Of a stretch of 64,000 nucleotides of DNA, positions 54,908 through 63,022 are shown in pieces. The stretch is from Chloroflexota bacterium. Its GTDB lineage: Bacteria > Chloroflexota > Anaerolineae > Anaerolineales > Villigracilaceae. Positions within the stretch are counted from its first letter, which is position 1; each line of letters starts with the position of its first letter. The stretch spans positions 62,001 to 126,000 of the forward strand of contig JACPVF010000006.1 in the NCBI GenBank assembly GCA_016191845.1. The letters run 5' to 3'. Below the pieces are notes generated by a model. It saw nothing but the letters and a program-made list of their open reading frames with translations, did not search any database and was not told the DNA's origin. Made by a program: the position numbers and the translations under genes.

Positions 54908-55576
54908 ATGTCTATTTCTGTCGAATTTCACTGCCATACCATCGCCTCGAAAGATTCGCTCACCCGTCCCGCCGACCTGGTGGCGACGGCGCGCCGCAAG
55001 GGATTGGACCACGTCATCGTGACGGACCACAACACCATCGCGGGTGCGCGTGCGGCCCAGGTCCTGGACCCTGAGTTGGTCATCGTGGGAGAGGAGATTC
55101 TCACCACCCAGGGCGAGATCCTGGCCGCCTTCGTGACCGAGGAGGTGCCTCCCTTCCTGGCGCCGCAGGAGACCATCCGCCGCCTGCGTGAGCAGGGAGC
55201 CTTCATCAGCGTCTCGCATCCATACGACCTGCAGCGTCACGGCTGGACGGAGCCTCAACTGATGGAGATCCTGCCGCTGGTGGACGCCATCGAAGTATTC
55301 AACTCACGCTGCATGAATCCCGTTCACAACCGCAAGGCGCGGGAGTTTGCCGAGGCGCACGATGTCGCGGGCACCGTCGGCTCGGACGCGCACGCCGCCT
55401 TCGAGTTGGGGCGGTCCGTCCTCGTGCTGGAGCCGTTCGAGGGCCCAGACGGGCTGCGGCAGGTCATCCGCCGGGGCGCCCCGCAGACGCGCTGGTCACC
55501 GCCGTGGGTGCATCTCACATCCCGCTATGCCACCCTCCGCAAGAAGCTTAAATTCGGACTTGACATGACTTTTTAG
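54908..55576 (+). CDS. PHP-domain phosphoesterase
   Basis: 222 residues. The four PHP metal motifs are clear: FHCHT, VTDHNT, SHPYDLQ and [24 protein letters not shown] supplies the conserved Glu. Family members hydrolyse phosphoesters such as 3'-5' short oligonucleotides (YciV/RNase AM) or histidinol phosphate with Mn/Zn/Fe centres; this short stand-alone form cannot be assigned. A hairpin follows and the cold-shock gene starts 89 bp downstream. Confidence 0.9.
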   Translation: MSISVEFHCHTIASKDSLTRPADLVATARRKGLDHVIVTDHNTIAGARAAQVLDPELVIVGEEILTTQGEILAAFVTEEVPPFLAPQETIRRLREQGAFISVSHPYDLQRHGWTEPQLMEILPLVDAIEVFNSRCMNPVHNRKAREFAEAHDVAGTVGSDAHAAFELGRSVLVLEPFEGPDGLRQVIRRGAPQTRWSPPWVHLTSRYATLRKKLKFGLDMTF

Positions 55577-55600
55577 GCATGATAACCTTGCCTCCGTCGT

Positions 55601-55634
55601 GCCCGAGCACCTGTGAACGTGCGAGTGCCCGGGC
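55601..55634 (+). terminator. hairpin between the PHP gene and the cold-shock gene
   Basis: GCCCGAGCAC pairs with GTGCCCGGGC (one mismatch) around a 14-nt loop, followed by GAATTTTATTTT. It may terminate the PHP transcript or form a leader structure of the cold-shock mRNA. Confidence 0.6.
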
Positions 55635-55665
55635 GAATTTTATTTTCCAGCAGGAGAAAAGCAAG

Positions 55666-55878
55666 ATGTCAGAACGTTTCGTTGGAACCGTCAAATGGTT
55701 CAATGCGACCAAGGGCTACGGCTTCATTGGGCGCGAGGGCGGCGAGGATGTTTTCGTCCATTACACCGCGATCCAGACCGATGGCTACCGCAAGTTGGAA
55801 GCTGAGCAGAAGGTGGAGTTCTCCGTCGAGGATGGCCCCAAGGGTCTGCAGGCCGCCAACGTGGTTCCGCTCTCGTAA
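55666..55878 (+). CDS. cold-shock protein (CspA family)
   Basis: 70 residues, the usual length. [20 protein letters not shown] carries RNP1, DVFVHYTAI carries RNP2, and [18 protein letters not shown] completes the OB fold. It binds single-stranded RNA/DNA and melts secondary structure at low temperature. AGGAG precedes the ATG. A terminator lies 24 bp downstream of the stop. Confidence 0.95.
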   Translation: MSERFVGTVKWFNATKGYGFIGREGGEDVFVHYTAIQTDGYRKLEAEQKVEFSVEDGPKGLQAANVVPLS

Positions 55879-55901
55879 GACTGCAAGGTTTTGCGAACAG
55901 A

Positions 55902-55936
55902 CAGGGTTGTCGTGAGACAGCCCTGTTTTTATTTTG
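55902..55936 (+). terminator. terminator of the cold-shock gene
   Basis: The 10-bp stem (55902-55911 with 55916-55925, one G-U pair) is followed by TTTTTATTTT. Confidence 0.9.
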
Positions 55937-56026
55937 TAAACTCCCAGTTGGGGAAACGGGTCTATAATTTTCCAAACGAGCCATAACTTTTATTCGTGGT
56001 GGGCGACTACTTCTTCGGAGGCGCAG

Positions 56027-56293
56027 GTGTCTTTCATTAATCCATTTAAGAGCGATACAAAACGACGCACGGTGTTGACCTCGGGACAGGTGGTGCCTGA
56101 GCCGTCCCGCTGCGTACAGTGCGGGATTTGCTCCTACAACTGTCCCATCGGCATCGACGTGCGCGCCCATGCCTGGCGCAACGAACCCGTCAAACACAGC
56201 GAGTGCCTGACCTGTGGCGAATGCGTGGCGCGCTGTCCGCGCGGGGTGTTGCGCTTCGCCCAGACTGACCTGTTCGAGGGGAGGGACGCATGA
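56027..56293 (+). CDS. 2[4Fe-4S] ferredoxin-like protein (HdrC/GlpC-like)
   Basis: 88 residues. A GTG start has GGAGG 5 nt upstream. Two complete cluster motifs: Cys29/32/35/39 (CVQCGICSYNCP) and Cys60/63/66/70 (CLTCGECVARCP). The spacing and the IGIDVRAHAW stretch between resemble the ferredoxin domain of HdrC, GlpC and related electron-bifurcating or quinone-linked subunits more than a free clostridial ferredoxin. Its stop overlaps the next ATG (ATGA). It should relay electrons to or from the FAD oxidoreductase. Confidence 0.9.
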   Translation: MSFINPFKSDTKRRTVLTSGQVVPEPSRCVQCGICSYNCPIGIDVRAHAWRNEPVKHSECLTCGECVARCPRGVLRFAQTDLFEGRDA

Positions 56294-57603
56294 GGTACGT
56301 CATCATCGGCTCGGGCGTGGCAGGCATGTCCGCCGCGGAGGCCATCCGTTCGGTGGATGGGGCGGGCGAGATCGTGATGGTCAGCGAGGACCCGCACGGA
56401 TATTATTCCCGCCCCGGGCTGGCCTATTATCTGACGGGGGAACTGCCCGACAAGGCGCTCTACCTGCGTTCCCGCGAGGATGCCAGAAAACTGAAGCTGA
56501 CCTTTCTCAACGCGTGCGTTACGCGCATCCTGCGCGCAGAGCACGCCCTCGAACTGGATGGAGGCAAATCGCGCCTGACCTACGACAAGCTGCTGATCGC
56601 CGTTGGTGCACAGGCTGTGCCGTTGCAAGTGACGGGCGCAAACCTGCAAGGGGTGGTCAAACTGGATCACATGAACGATGCCCGCTCCATCCTTAGCCAG
56701 GCCAGGCGCGGGCGGACGGCCGTGGTGGTCGGTGGAGGTATCACGGCCCTCGAACTGACCGAGGGCCTGCTGGCGCGCGGCATGAAGGTCATTTACCTGC
56801 TGCGCGGCGACCGGTATTGGGGCAACGTGCTCGATCCGCACGAATCACAGATCGTGGAGAAGCGGCTGGCGGAGGAGGGCGTGAGCCTGCGTCATCATGC
56901 CGACCTGGCTGAGATTCTTGGCAAAGGGGGGAAGGTGGCGGGCGTCCGTCTGAAGGATGGGCAGACGATCCGTTGCGACCTGCTGGCCTATGCCATCGGC
57001 ATCCGTCCGCGCATGGAACTGGTGACCGAGGCGGGTCTCGATTTCGAGCGGGGCATCCTGGTGGATGAGCATTTACAGACCAATGATCCCGATATCTTCG
57101 CTGCGGGCGACGTGGCCCAGGCCTTCGACCCGCTCTCGGGGCGGGCGGTGCTGGACAGCCTGTGGAATCCCGCACGGGAGCAGGGTCATGCCGCAGGGTT
57201 GAACATGGCGGGACGCAGGACGGCCTACCTGAAGTCCGCGCCGTTCAACGTCACACGGCTGGCCGGGTTGACCACCACCATCATCGGCGCAGTGGGGCAT
57301 GGCCTCGATGAGGATGTGTTCGGCATTGCTCGCGGCGACAGCGAGACCTGGCGCGACCTGCCGCACGCGCTCGTGGCGCAGAGCGGCTTCGACGTCAATC
57401 ATATGCGCCTGTTGGTGGGCGAGCAGACCCTGGTCGGTGCAGTGTTGATGGGCGATCAAACCCTGTCCTGGCCGCTGCAAAAGATGGTGGCGGGCGGTGC
57501 CGATATCTCGTCCATCCGCGACAAGCTGCTGGCTCCCGATGCGCCCATCGCCGACCTGATCGCCGCGTATTGGATGGAGTGGCGGAAACAAATCGCTTTG
57601 TGA
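56290..57603 (+). CDS. FAD-dependent NAD(P)-disulfide-type oxidoreductase
   Basis: 437 residues. FAD-binding IIGSGVAGMSAAEAI at the N-terminus, NAD(P)-binding VVVGGGITALELTEGL near residue 145, and the FAD motif DIFAAGDVAQ (~262) define a class similar to rubredoxin/nitrite-reductase NADH oxidoreductases. The CxxxxC redox-disulfide is absent, so it works by hydride-to-one-electron transfer. The C-terminal ~110 residues (VNHMRLLVGEQTLVGAVLMG) is the dimer domain. It would oxidise NAD(P)H and pass electrons to the ferredoxin and cytochromes (or the reverse). Coupled to the ferredoxin gene by a 4-bp overlap. Confidence 0.93.
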   Translation: MRYVIIGSGVAGMSAAEAIRSVDGAGEIVMVSEDPHGYYSRPGLAYYLTGELPDKALYLRSREDARKLKLTFLNACVTRILRAEHALELDGGKSRLTYDKLLIAVGAQAVPLQVTGANLQGVVKLDHMNDARSILSQARRGRTAVVVGGGITALELTEGLLARGMKVIYLLRGDRYWGNVLDPHESQIVEKRLAEEGVSLRHHADLAEILGKGGKVAGVRLKDGQTIRCDLLAYAIGIRPRMELVTEAGLDFERGILVDEHLQTNDPDIFAAGDVAQAFDPLSGRAVLDSLWNPAREQGHAAGLNMAGRRTAYLKSAPFNVTRLAGLTTTIIGAVGHGLDEDVFGIARGDSETWRDLPHALVAQSGFDVNHMRLLVGEQTLVGAVLMGDQTLSWPLQKMVAGGADISSIRDKLLAPDAPIADLIAAYWMEWRKQIAL

Positions 57604-57633
57604 GTGAACAAAACCGCAAGTGGAGAATGCAGA

Positions 57634-58188
57634 ATGCTTCGAGGAAATCGCGAATTATGGGCGGCGTTCCTGACGGGAGTGTTGATCACGGGCCTGTATG
57701 CGGCCGTGGTCTTCTTCACCCGCCAGATTCCCGCCGCGGGGGAGTTCTTCGGTCATGCGTTGGGAATCTTCGGTTTCATCTTGATGCTGATGACCGAGGT
57801 GTTGTATAGCCTGCGCAAACGCAGCCGCAGCGCGCGCTGGGGCAGGATGTCGTCCTGGCTGCAATTTCACATCTACACCGGGCTGGTGGGACCCTTCATA
57901 GTGCTGCTGCACACCTCGTGGAAGTTCAACGGGCTGGCGGGCGCCACCACGCTGCTGACGGTCATCATCGTGGTCAGCGGCTTCATCGGGCGCTACATCT
58001 ACACCCGCATCCCGCGCACGCTGGACGGGCTGGAGATCGAGGGTTCGCTTTCGGAGGCGGCCCTGCGTCAGGCGCGGCGGCTGATGGCGCTCTGGCACAC
58101 GATCCACATCCCGATCGGCATGGCCTTGTTCCTGTCGGCGTTCGTGCATATCGGCGCGGCGTTATATTACGCCACGTTCCTGCGATAG
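57634..58188 (+). CDS. membrane cytochrome b-like protein
   Basis: 184 residues from the ATG with GGAG upstream; an alternative GTG at 57604 directly follows the previous stop but has no ribosome site. Four membrane helices carry regularly placed histidines: FFGHALG, LQFHIYTG, LLHTSWKF, LWHTIHIP and FVHIGAAL, enough for two b hemes as in cytochrome b561/NarI-like proteins. A basic loop (LRKRSRSARWGRM) marks the cytoplasmic side. It ends 9 bp before the multiheme cytochrome gene. It probably connects the cytoplasmic flavoprotein/ferredoxin to the extracytoplasmic cytochrome. Confidence 0.85.
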   Translation: MLRGNRELWAAFLTGVLITGLYAAVVFFTRQIPAAGEFFGHALGIFGFILMLMTEVLYSLRKRSRSARWGRMSSWLQFHIYTGLVGPFIVLLHTSWKFNGLAGATTLLTVIIVVSGFIGRYIYTRIPRTLDGLEIEGSLSEAALRQARRLMALWHTIHIPIGMALFLSAFVHIGAALYYATFLR

Positions 58189-58197
58189 GGGGCTGCC

Positions 58198-59436
58198 ATG
58201 CAAAACAACCGACTTGGCTGCCTCACAAGCACGGGCATTGTCGCCGCCCTGGTGACCATTGCTGCGATCCTGGGCTTCGCCTTTTTCAATGGGAACCAAA
58301 TGTTCTCGCCGGGGCCATTGAATGCCCAGGCAGGCGAGGAAACCCTGGGCGGTGTAACCTCCCATGCGCAGATCCGCGATTGTTCGGCCTGCCATGCGGG
58401 ACTGCGCCCGTCTGACCACATGGCCGACCACTGCGTGACCTGCCACACCGAGATCGCTGCGCAGATGATGGACGTGGCCAAGCTGCATGGCTCGATCACA
58501 AAGAAGAGTCCTGCGCTGGCCTGCCGCGATTGTCATCCCGATCACCGTGGTTCCACCGCTGCGCTGACCGAACTGGGCTCGAACGCCTTCCCGCACGAAG
58601 CGCTGGGTTTCTCGCTGGCGGCCCATCCGCGCACGTCGGCGGGTCAACCCTTCACCTGTGCGGACTGTCACCCGGGCGATATCACGGCTTTCACCGCCTC
58701 GACCTGCGAGGATTGTCACCGCCAAATGGACTCGGTCTTCTCCCAGGCCCACACCATTTCGTATGGGACAGCCTGTCTCGATTGTCACGATGGCGTGGAC
58801 CGTTTCGGCAAGGCATTCAGCCATGCGGGTTTCTCCTTCAAGACCGAGGGCGGCCATGCCGGCGTAGCCTGTGCCAAGTGCCACACGGATGCGCGTTCCC
58901 TGGCTGATTTCCCCAAGGCCCCGACAGATTGTTATTCCTGCCATCGCGTGGATGATGAGCACGGCGGTCAATTCGGTACGGATTGCGCCGCCTGCCATAA
59001 TCCCTCCCGCTGGGACGACGCCACCTTCGACCACAGCCGCTCCAACTTCCCGCTGACGGGTGCGCATGTCAACGTCAAGTGCGAGCAGTGCCACACGAAC
59101 GGACAGTTCAAGGGCCTGGCATCCACATGTGTTTCATGCCATGCGGAACCCACACAGCATATGGGCCAATTCGGCACCGACTGCGCCGCCTGTCACAGCA
59201 CCAATGCCTGGAAGCCTGCTTCGTTCAATGGGAAGCATACCTTCCCGCTCAATCATGGAGAGAGCGGACAGGTCTCCTGTACCACCTGTCACCCGGTCAG
59301 TTATAACGCGTACACATGTTACGGCTGCCATGAGCATAATGAAGCAGAAATCGCCAGCAAGCACCGCGAAGAGGGTATCTCCGACTTCCAGGACTGTGTG
59401 CGCTGTCATGCCGACGGCCGCGAGCACGACGATTAG
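58198..59436 (+). CDS. 15-heme c-type cytochrome
   Basis: 412 residues with an N-terminal signal anchor (TGIVAALVTIAAILGFAFFN). Fifteen CxxCH motifs: CSACH, CVTCH, CRDCH, CADCH, CEDCH, CLDCH, CAKCH, CYSCH, CAACH, CEQCH, CVSCH, CAACH, CTTCH, CYGCH, CVRCH, one per ~25 residues. Segments such as FGTDCAACHNPSRWDDATFDH and FGTDCAACHSTNAWKPASFN repeat, so it grew by internal duplication of a cytochrome c3/c7-like unit. It lies outside the membrane and can form a long heme wire. The cytochrome c maturation genes are not in this window. It is the last gene of the ferredoxin operon. Confidence 0.95.
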   Translation: MQNNRLGCLTSTGIVAALVTIAAILGFAFFNGNQMFSPGPLNAQAGEETLGGVTSHAQIRDCSACHAGLRPSDHMADHCVTCHTEIAAQMMDVAKLHGSITKKSPALACRDCHPDHRGSTAALTELGSNAFPHEALGFSLAAHPRTSAGQPFTCADCHPGDITAFTASTCEDCHRQMDSVFSQAHTISYGTACLDCHDGVDRFGKAFSHAGFSFKTEGGHAGVACAKCHTDARSLADFPKAPTDCYSCHRVDDEHGGQFGTDCAACHNPSRWDDATFDHSRSNFPLTGAHVNVKCEQCHTNGQFKGLASTCVSCHAEPTQHMGQFGTDCAACHSTNAWKPASFNGKHTFPLNHGESGQVSCTTCHPVSYNAYTCYGCHEHNEAEIASKHREEGISDFQDCVRCHADGREHDD

Positions 59437-59459
59437 ACGCGGTTCCCTTGTTAAACGGA

Positions 59460-59498
59460 ATCAGGCCCGAAGTCCAGAAAGTGGACTTCGGGCCTGAT
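59460..59498. terminator. long perfect bidirectional terminator hairpin
   Basis: A perfect 16-bp stem (59460-59475 with 59483-59498) and a 7-nt loop lie between the convergent cytochrome and MFS genes. Confidence 0.85.
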
Positions 59499-59513
59499 CT
59501 GTTGTGAGGAGAC

Positions 59514-60806
59514 TCAATCAGCGGAAGTCAGCGCGGCCTGCACAGGGAGGTCTGCCGCGCCTTCGCGGTTGTTTTCCACGTTCATCACGGCGGGGAGGAA
59601 GAAGCCGGCCAGCCCCATCAGGATGGTCAGCAGTCCTGCCACCCAATACCAGGCGCGGATGCCGAACAAGTCCGAGAACGGCCCGGCGATCATCAGGCCG
59701 AGTGGGGTCATGGCGGTGGCCACGCTGTTGACCAGGGCCATGACGCGTCCCTGCATGTCCGGGCGGACGTTGGCCTGCAGGATGGCGCCCAGCGGGCCAT
59801 TGGTGATGGGGGACATGAAACTGCTCAGCGCCGAGCCAACCACGGCCAGCCAGAACAACCCGGCCGGGGCCGCGCCACTCAACATCACGCCCGCGCCGAT
59901 GCCGACGATGCCGGTCAGGGAGGTGACGACCCGTTTCTTGAAGCCGCCCCAAATGCTCAGGGTCAGCCCGCCGATGATCATACCCAGCCCGGAGACCGAG
60001 TCCATCAGGCCGAACTCCAACGCGCCCTTTCCGAAGTGCTTGGTGATGAGCAGCGGCATGAGCGAGCCTGTGGGGGTGAGCAGGAAATTGAGGAAGAAAG
60101 CCATGCCCAGGATGGCCATCAGCCCGGGCCAGCTGCGCACATAACGGAAACCCTCACGCACGTCGCTGAACAGGCTGGGCTTTTCCTCGTGGGCTTCGCG
60201 TGCCTGACGTTCGGGCTGTGGGATATTGAAGAAGAATAACGGCAGAATGGCAATGGCGGCGGTGACCACGTCGATCATCAGCACACCCTGGGTGGACAGC
60301 ACCCCAATCAGCATGGCGCCCGCAGGCGGGGCGATCATGGCCATCAGGCCCTGCAGGGTCTGGTTCATGCCGCTGATGCGGGTCAGATGTTTCTCGGGGA
60401 CCATCAACGGCGTGGAGGCGGACATGGCGGGGAAGTGGAATGCACCGCCCAACGCCCGGATGGCAAGGATGACGTACACGTGCCAGACCTGCGCCTGTCC
60501 CGTGGCGAACAGCCAGGCCAGCAGCAATGTGAAGGCTGCGATCGAACCGTCGGCCAGCATCATGATCAGGCGGCGGTTTCCGCGATCCACCACGGCGCCG
60601 GCGAAGGGCCCCAGTACGACCTGGGGCAACATACCGACCAGGGTGGCCATGGTCAGCACCACGGCGGAACCTGTCTTTTCGGTCAGCCACCAGATCAGGG
60701 CGAACTGCACCAGGGCGGAGCCAAACAAAGAGAAAGCCTGGCCTGTCCAGATGGTAAAGAAGCGAATGGCCCAGTGCTGGGGGACGGATTGCTCAGGATT
60801 TTTCAT
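59514..60806 (-). CDS. MFS efflux transporter (MFS_3, macrolide/enterobactin exporter-like)
   Basis: 430 residues with 12 membrane helices. The first helix region (WAIRFFTIWTGQAFSLFGSA), GPFAGAVVDRGNRRLIMMLAD (motif A) and the mid-linker (PQPERQAREAHEEKPSLFSD) are typical of the Mef/EntS group that expels macrolides or siderophores by proton antiport. The substrate is unknown. GAGG lies before the ATG. It is monocistronic. Confidence 0.92.
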   Translation of the reverse strand: MKNPEQSVPQHWAIRFFTIWTGQAFSLFGSALVQFALIWWLTEKTGSAVVLTMATLVGMLPQVVLGPFAGAVVDRGNRRLIMMLADGSIAAFTLLLAWLFATGQAQVWHVYVILAIRALGGAFHFPAMSASTPLMVPEKHLTRISGMNQTLQGLMAMIAPPAGAMLIGVLSTQGVLMIDVVTAAIAILPLFFFNIPQPERQAREAHEEKPSLFSDVREGFRYVRSWPGLMAILGMAFFLNFLLTPTGSLMPLLITKHFGKGALEFGLMDSVSGLGMIIGGLTLSIWGGFKKRVVTSLTGIVGIGAGVMLSGAAPAGLFWLAVVGSALSSFMSPITNGPLGAILQANVRPDMQGRVMALVNSVATAMTPLGLMIAGPFSDLFGIRAWYWVAGLLTILMGLAGFFLPAVMNVENNREGAADLPVQAALTSAD

Positions 60807-60956
60807 GGCAGCCTCAATAATCTCAAAATCATCTTCCTGTATTTTTAATTATTATAAATATTAATTTAACTTTGTCAAGATTCCAGAAGGATATTTTAGG
60901 ATTTTGAAGCTAATTTTTAGAAAATTCAACCCTCTGGGGAATGATTTTGATGAATC

Positions 60957-60988
60957 AAAAAGAGCCAGTCAAACGACTGGCTCTTTTT
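60957..60988. terminator. strong terminator hairpin
   Basis: AAAAAGAGCCAGTC (60957-60970) pairs perfectly with GACTGGCTCTTTTT (60975-60988). It ends the DUF4405/105-residue operon on the minus strand; T-runs exist on both sides. Confidence 0.9.
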
Positions 60989-60991
60989 ACG

Positions 60992-61309
60992 TCAAGCCTG
61001 TTGTGGGATAAAGCGCTTACGGCGATCGATCCATTTCAGAAGCTGGTAGAAGAGATTAATCATCACACCGATCACGCCGATGTTCTTGACCAGTTCGAGC
61101 AGACCGAAGGCGCCGCCTCCGCCGCCGTCATGGTCGCCGCCTTCGGGCCGTTCCATTCCTGTGGGCGGATTGCCTGCGCTGAATTGACCGTTGGGCTGGT
61201 CCCCATTTGACGTGTTGCTGGAAACGGTCAGCGAGAAGCCTGCAATGACAATGCTTGCGATGACCAGGATGATCAGGATACGTCCGAGTGTAGAGAATGT
61301 CGATTTCAT
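60992..61309 (-). CDS. small membrane protein with glycine-rich loop
   Basis: 105 residues. Two hydrophobic helices (~9-30 and ~70-90) flank a Gly/Asp/His loop (GMERPEGGDHDGGGGGAFG), the C-terminus is basic (KWIDRRKRFIPQQA). It starts 4 bp after the DUF4405 gene, so they share a message. No family recognised; a metal or heme link through the His/Asp-rich loop is only a guess. Confidence 0.75.
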   Translation of the reverse strand: MKSTFSTLGRILIILVIASIVIAGFSLTVSSNTSNGDQPNGQFSAGNPPTGMERPEGGDHDGGGGGAFGLLELVKNIGVIGVMINLFYQLLKWIDRRKRFIPQQA

Positions 61310-61313
61310 GAGA

Positions 61314-61826
61314 TTACCTTTCGTTGATCTTGACGGGCATGGCCTGCGGCTGCAGTGACTGAGGCTGGCGGTGGTGGAGGAGATTGCCGATGGGCTGAAG
61401 CATGTGGCGCATGACCCATTTCCAGTTGACGGCCAGGTGCAGGCCGACGATGAACAGGGTGGCGTCAGATGACAGGCTGTGCAGGCTCTTCCAGCCCATG
61501 CCGCCCGTGATGGACAGTCCCAGCGTGGGCAGGGCCACCTTCGAGATCATCAGTCCCGAGTAGAACGCGACCGTCATGGCGATGAACAGCAGGGCGCTGA
61601 AGAGGTAGTTCAGACGGGTCTGCAACGATTGCTTCTGGAAGAAGCGCTTGGTGACCGCGGCGAACCAGTCGAAGCTGAGCAGCAGGTGGGTGAGGACGGC
61701 GGCCAGAGCAGCGACACCCAGCCATTCGTGGATGGCGGTACCCGTCAGTTTCTCCGAGAGCAGAGTGACAGTGGCAGCAGCCACGATGAGGTCAGTGATA
61801 ATTTTGTTGCGAGTTTTGGAATTCAT
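61314..61826 (-). CDS. DUF4405-family four-helix membrane protein (cytochrome b561-like)
   Basis: 170 residues. AAGGAG lies 6 nt before the ATG. Four membrane helices have His at heme-like positions: IHEWLG, VLTHLLLS, KSLHSLSS and VGLHLAVNWKW, the hallmarks of DUF4405. Such proteins are thought to be small membrane cytochromes. A His-rich C-terminal tail (LLHHRQPQSLQPQ) follows. It may take part in quinone-linked electron transfer. Confidence 0.87.
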   Translation of the reverse strand: MNSKTRNKIITDLIVAAATVTLLSEKLTGTAIHEWLGVAALAAVLTHLLLSFDWFAAVTKRFFQKQSLQTRLNYLFSALLFIAMTVAFYSGLMISKVALPTLGLSITGGMGWKSLHSLSSDATLFIVGLHLAVNWKWVMRHMLQPIGNLLHHRQPQSLQPQAMPVKINER

Positions 61827-61923
61827 GGTTGTCTCCTTTGCGTTGTTTACAGAGACAATATTAATTTCCGCATGTTTTGTGAAGGTGTGGTAAAGGTGGA
61901 GAAAATGTGTACTTTTAGAATCC

Positions 61924-61967
61924 CGTCCTTCGACTGTGCCGCAGAGAGCGCGGCTCCGCTCAGGACG
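61924..61967. repeat. dispersed palindromic repeat, family 2, copy 2
   Basis: Starts GTCCTTCGACTGTGCCGCAGAGAGCG and ends CGGCTCCGCTCAGGACGA. It is the inverted relative of 28981-29031 (TCGTCCTGAGCGG...GTCGAAGGAC). It overlaps the next terminator by one base. Confidence 0.7.
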
Positions 61968-62001
61968 AAAGACCTCCCGCCATTCCTGGTCGGGAGGTCT
62001 T
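61967..62001. terminator. terminator hairpin next to etfA
   Basis: AAAGACCTCCCG (61967-61978) pairs with CGGGAGGTCTTT (61990-62001); TTTT follows on the + strand. On the minus strand it lies 31 nt after the etfA stop. Confidence 0.75.
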
Positions 62002-62032
62002 TTATTACTCTCTACTTTCTACTCTCTATTTT

Positions 62033-63022
62033 CTACTTCCCCAATTTTTTCTTGAACGCCTCAGTCAAGGCAGGCAGGATCGCGAACAGATCACCGACCA
62101 CGCCGTAGCGCGCCTGGGTGAAGATCGGGGCGTCAGCGTCCTTGTTGATGGCCACGATCAGCTTGGCGTTGCGCATGCCCACCAGATGCTGGATCGCGCC
62201 CGAGATGCCCGCCGCGATGTACAGATCGGGGCTGACGACTTTGCCCGTCTGGCCGACCTGGTTGGAGTAGGGGATGTAACCCGCGTCGACGGCTGCGCGC
62301 GAAGCGCCGACCGCACCGTCCAACACGGAGGCCAACTCACCAACCAACTCGAAGCCTTTGTGCGCGGTGGCCATCTCGTCCAGGCCGAGCGATGGGTTGT
62401 TTGACACGCCGCGCCCGCCCGAGACGATCACGCCCGCGTCGGTCAGGTTGACGACGTTCTCGGCTACGGCGTAGCCTTCCACGTTGGTCAGAGACTCGGC
62501 TTTCGCCTCAGCCTTGGTCAACGTGCCTGTGCGTCCTGCCTCGGCGGCGGGTTTGGGGAAGGCGCGTGCGCGCAGGGTAGCCATCACAGGCTTGCTCGAG
62601 CAAACGGATTTCTCCAGCACCTTGCCTTCGTAGATCGGGCGCGTGGCGACCAGGTTGTCACCGTCCGCTTCCAGCGCGATGACGTCGGTCAGCACGCCTG
62701 TGCCCAGGTCCACGGCGGACATGGCGGCCAGCTCACGGGTGCGGGCGGTCGTCGGGAACAGGATCAGGTCAGGGGTCGCTGCGTGAGCCAGCGCCGAAAG
62801 GGTGGAGGCAAACGGCTCGGCGCGATAATCCAACAGGGCGGGATCATCCACCAGCAGAACCTCATCCGCACCAGCCTCGAACGCCGACTGCGCGATCGAC
62901 TCCACACCCGAGCCGAACACCAGCGCGACGGTGCTGCCGAAGCTTTTGGCCAGGCCGAGCGCCTCCCACGAAGCAGGCTGGACCGCGCCCTTGAAATGGT
63001 CGATGTAGACAAAAGTTTTCAT
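62033..63022 (-). CDS. etfA: electron transfer flavoprotein subunit alpha
   Basis: 329 residues from ATG 63022, which overlaps the etfB stop (ATGA). N-terminal EtfA/B domain ([20 protein letters not shown], then [20 protein letters not shown]). The C-terminal FAD domain has [32 protein letters not shown] and [13 protein letters not shown]. With the beta subunit it accepts electrons from acyl-CoA or related dehydrogenases and delivers them to an ETF:quinone oxidoreductase. No bcd or fixC genes are in the window. It is not clearly of the bifurcating type. Confidence 0.95.
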   Translation of the reverse strand: MKTFVYIDHFKGAVQPASWEALGLAKSFGSTVALVFGSGVESIAQSAFEAGADEVLLVDDPALLDYRAEPFASTLSALAHAATPDLILFPTTARTRELAAMSAVDLGTGVLTDVIALEADGDNLVATRPIYEGKVLEKSVCSSKPVMATLRARAFPKPAAEAGRTGTLTKAEAKAESLTNVEGYAVAENVVNLTDAGVIVSGGRGVSNNPSLGLDEMATAHKGFELVGELASVLDGAVGASRAAVDAGYIPYSNQVGQTGKVVSPDLYIAAGISGAIQHLVGMRNAKLIVAINKDADAPIFTQARYGVVGDLFAILPALTEAFKKKLGK

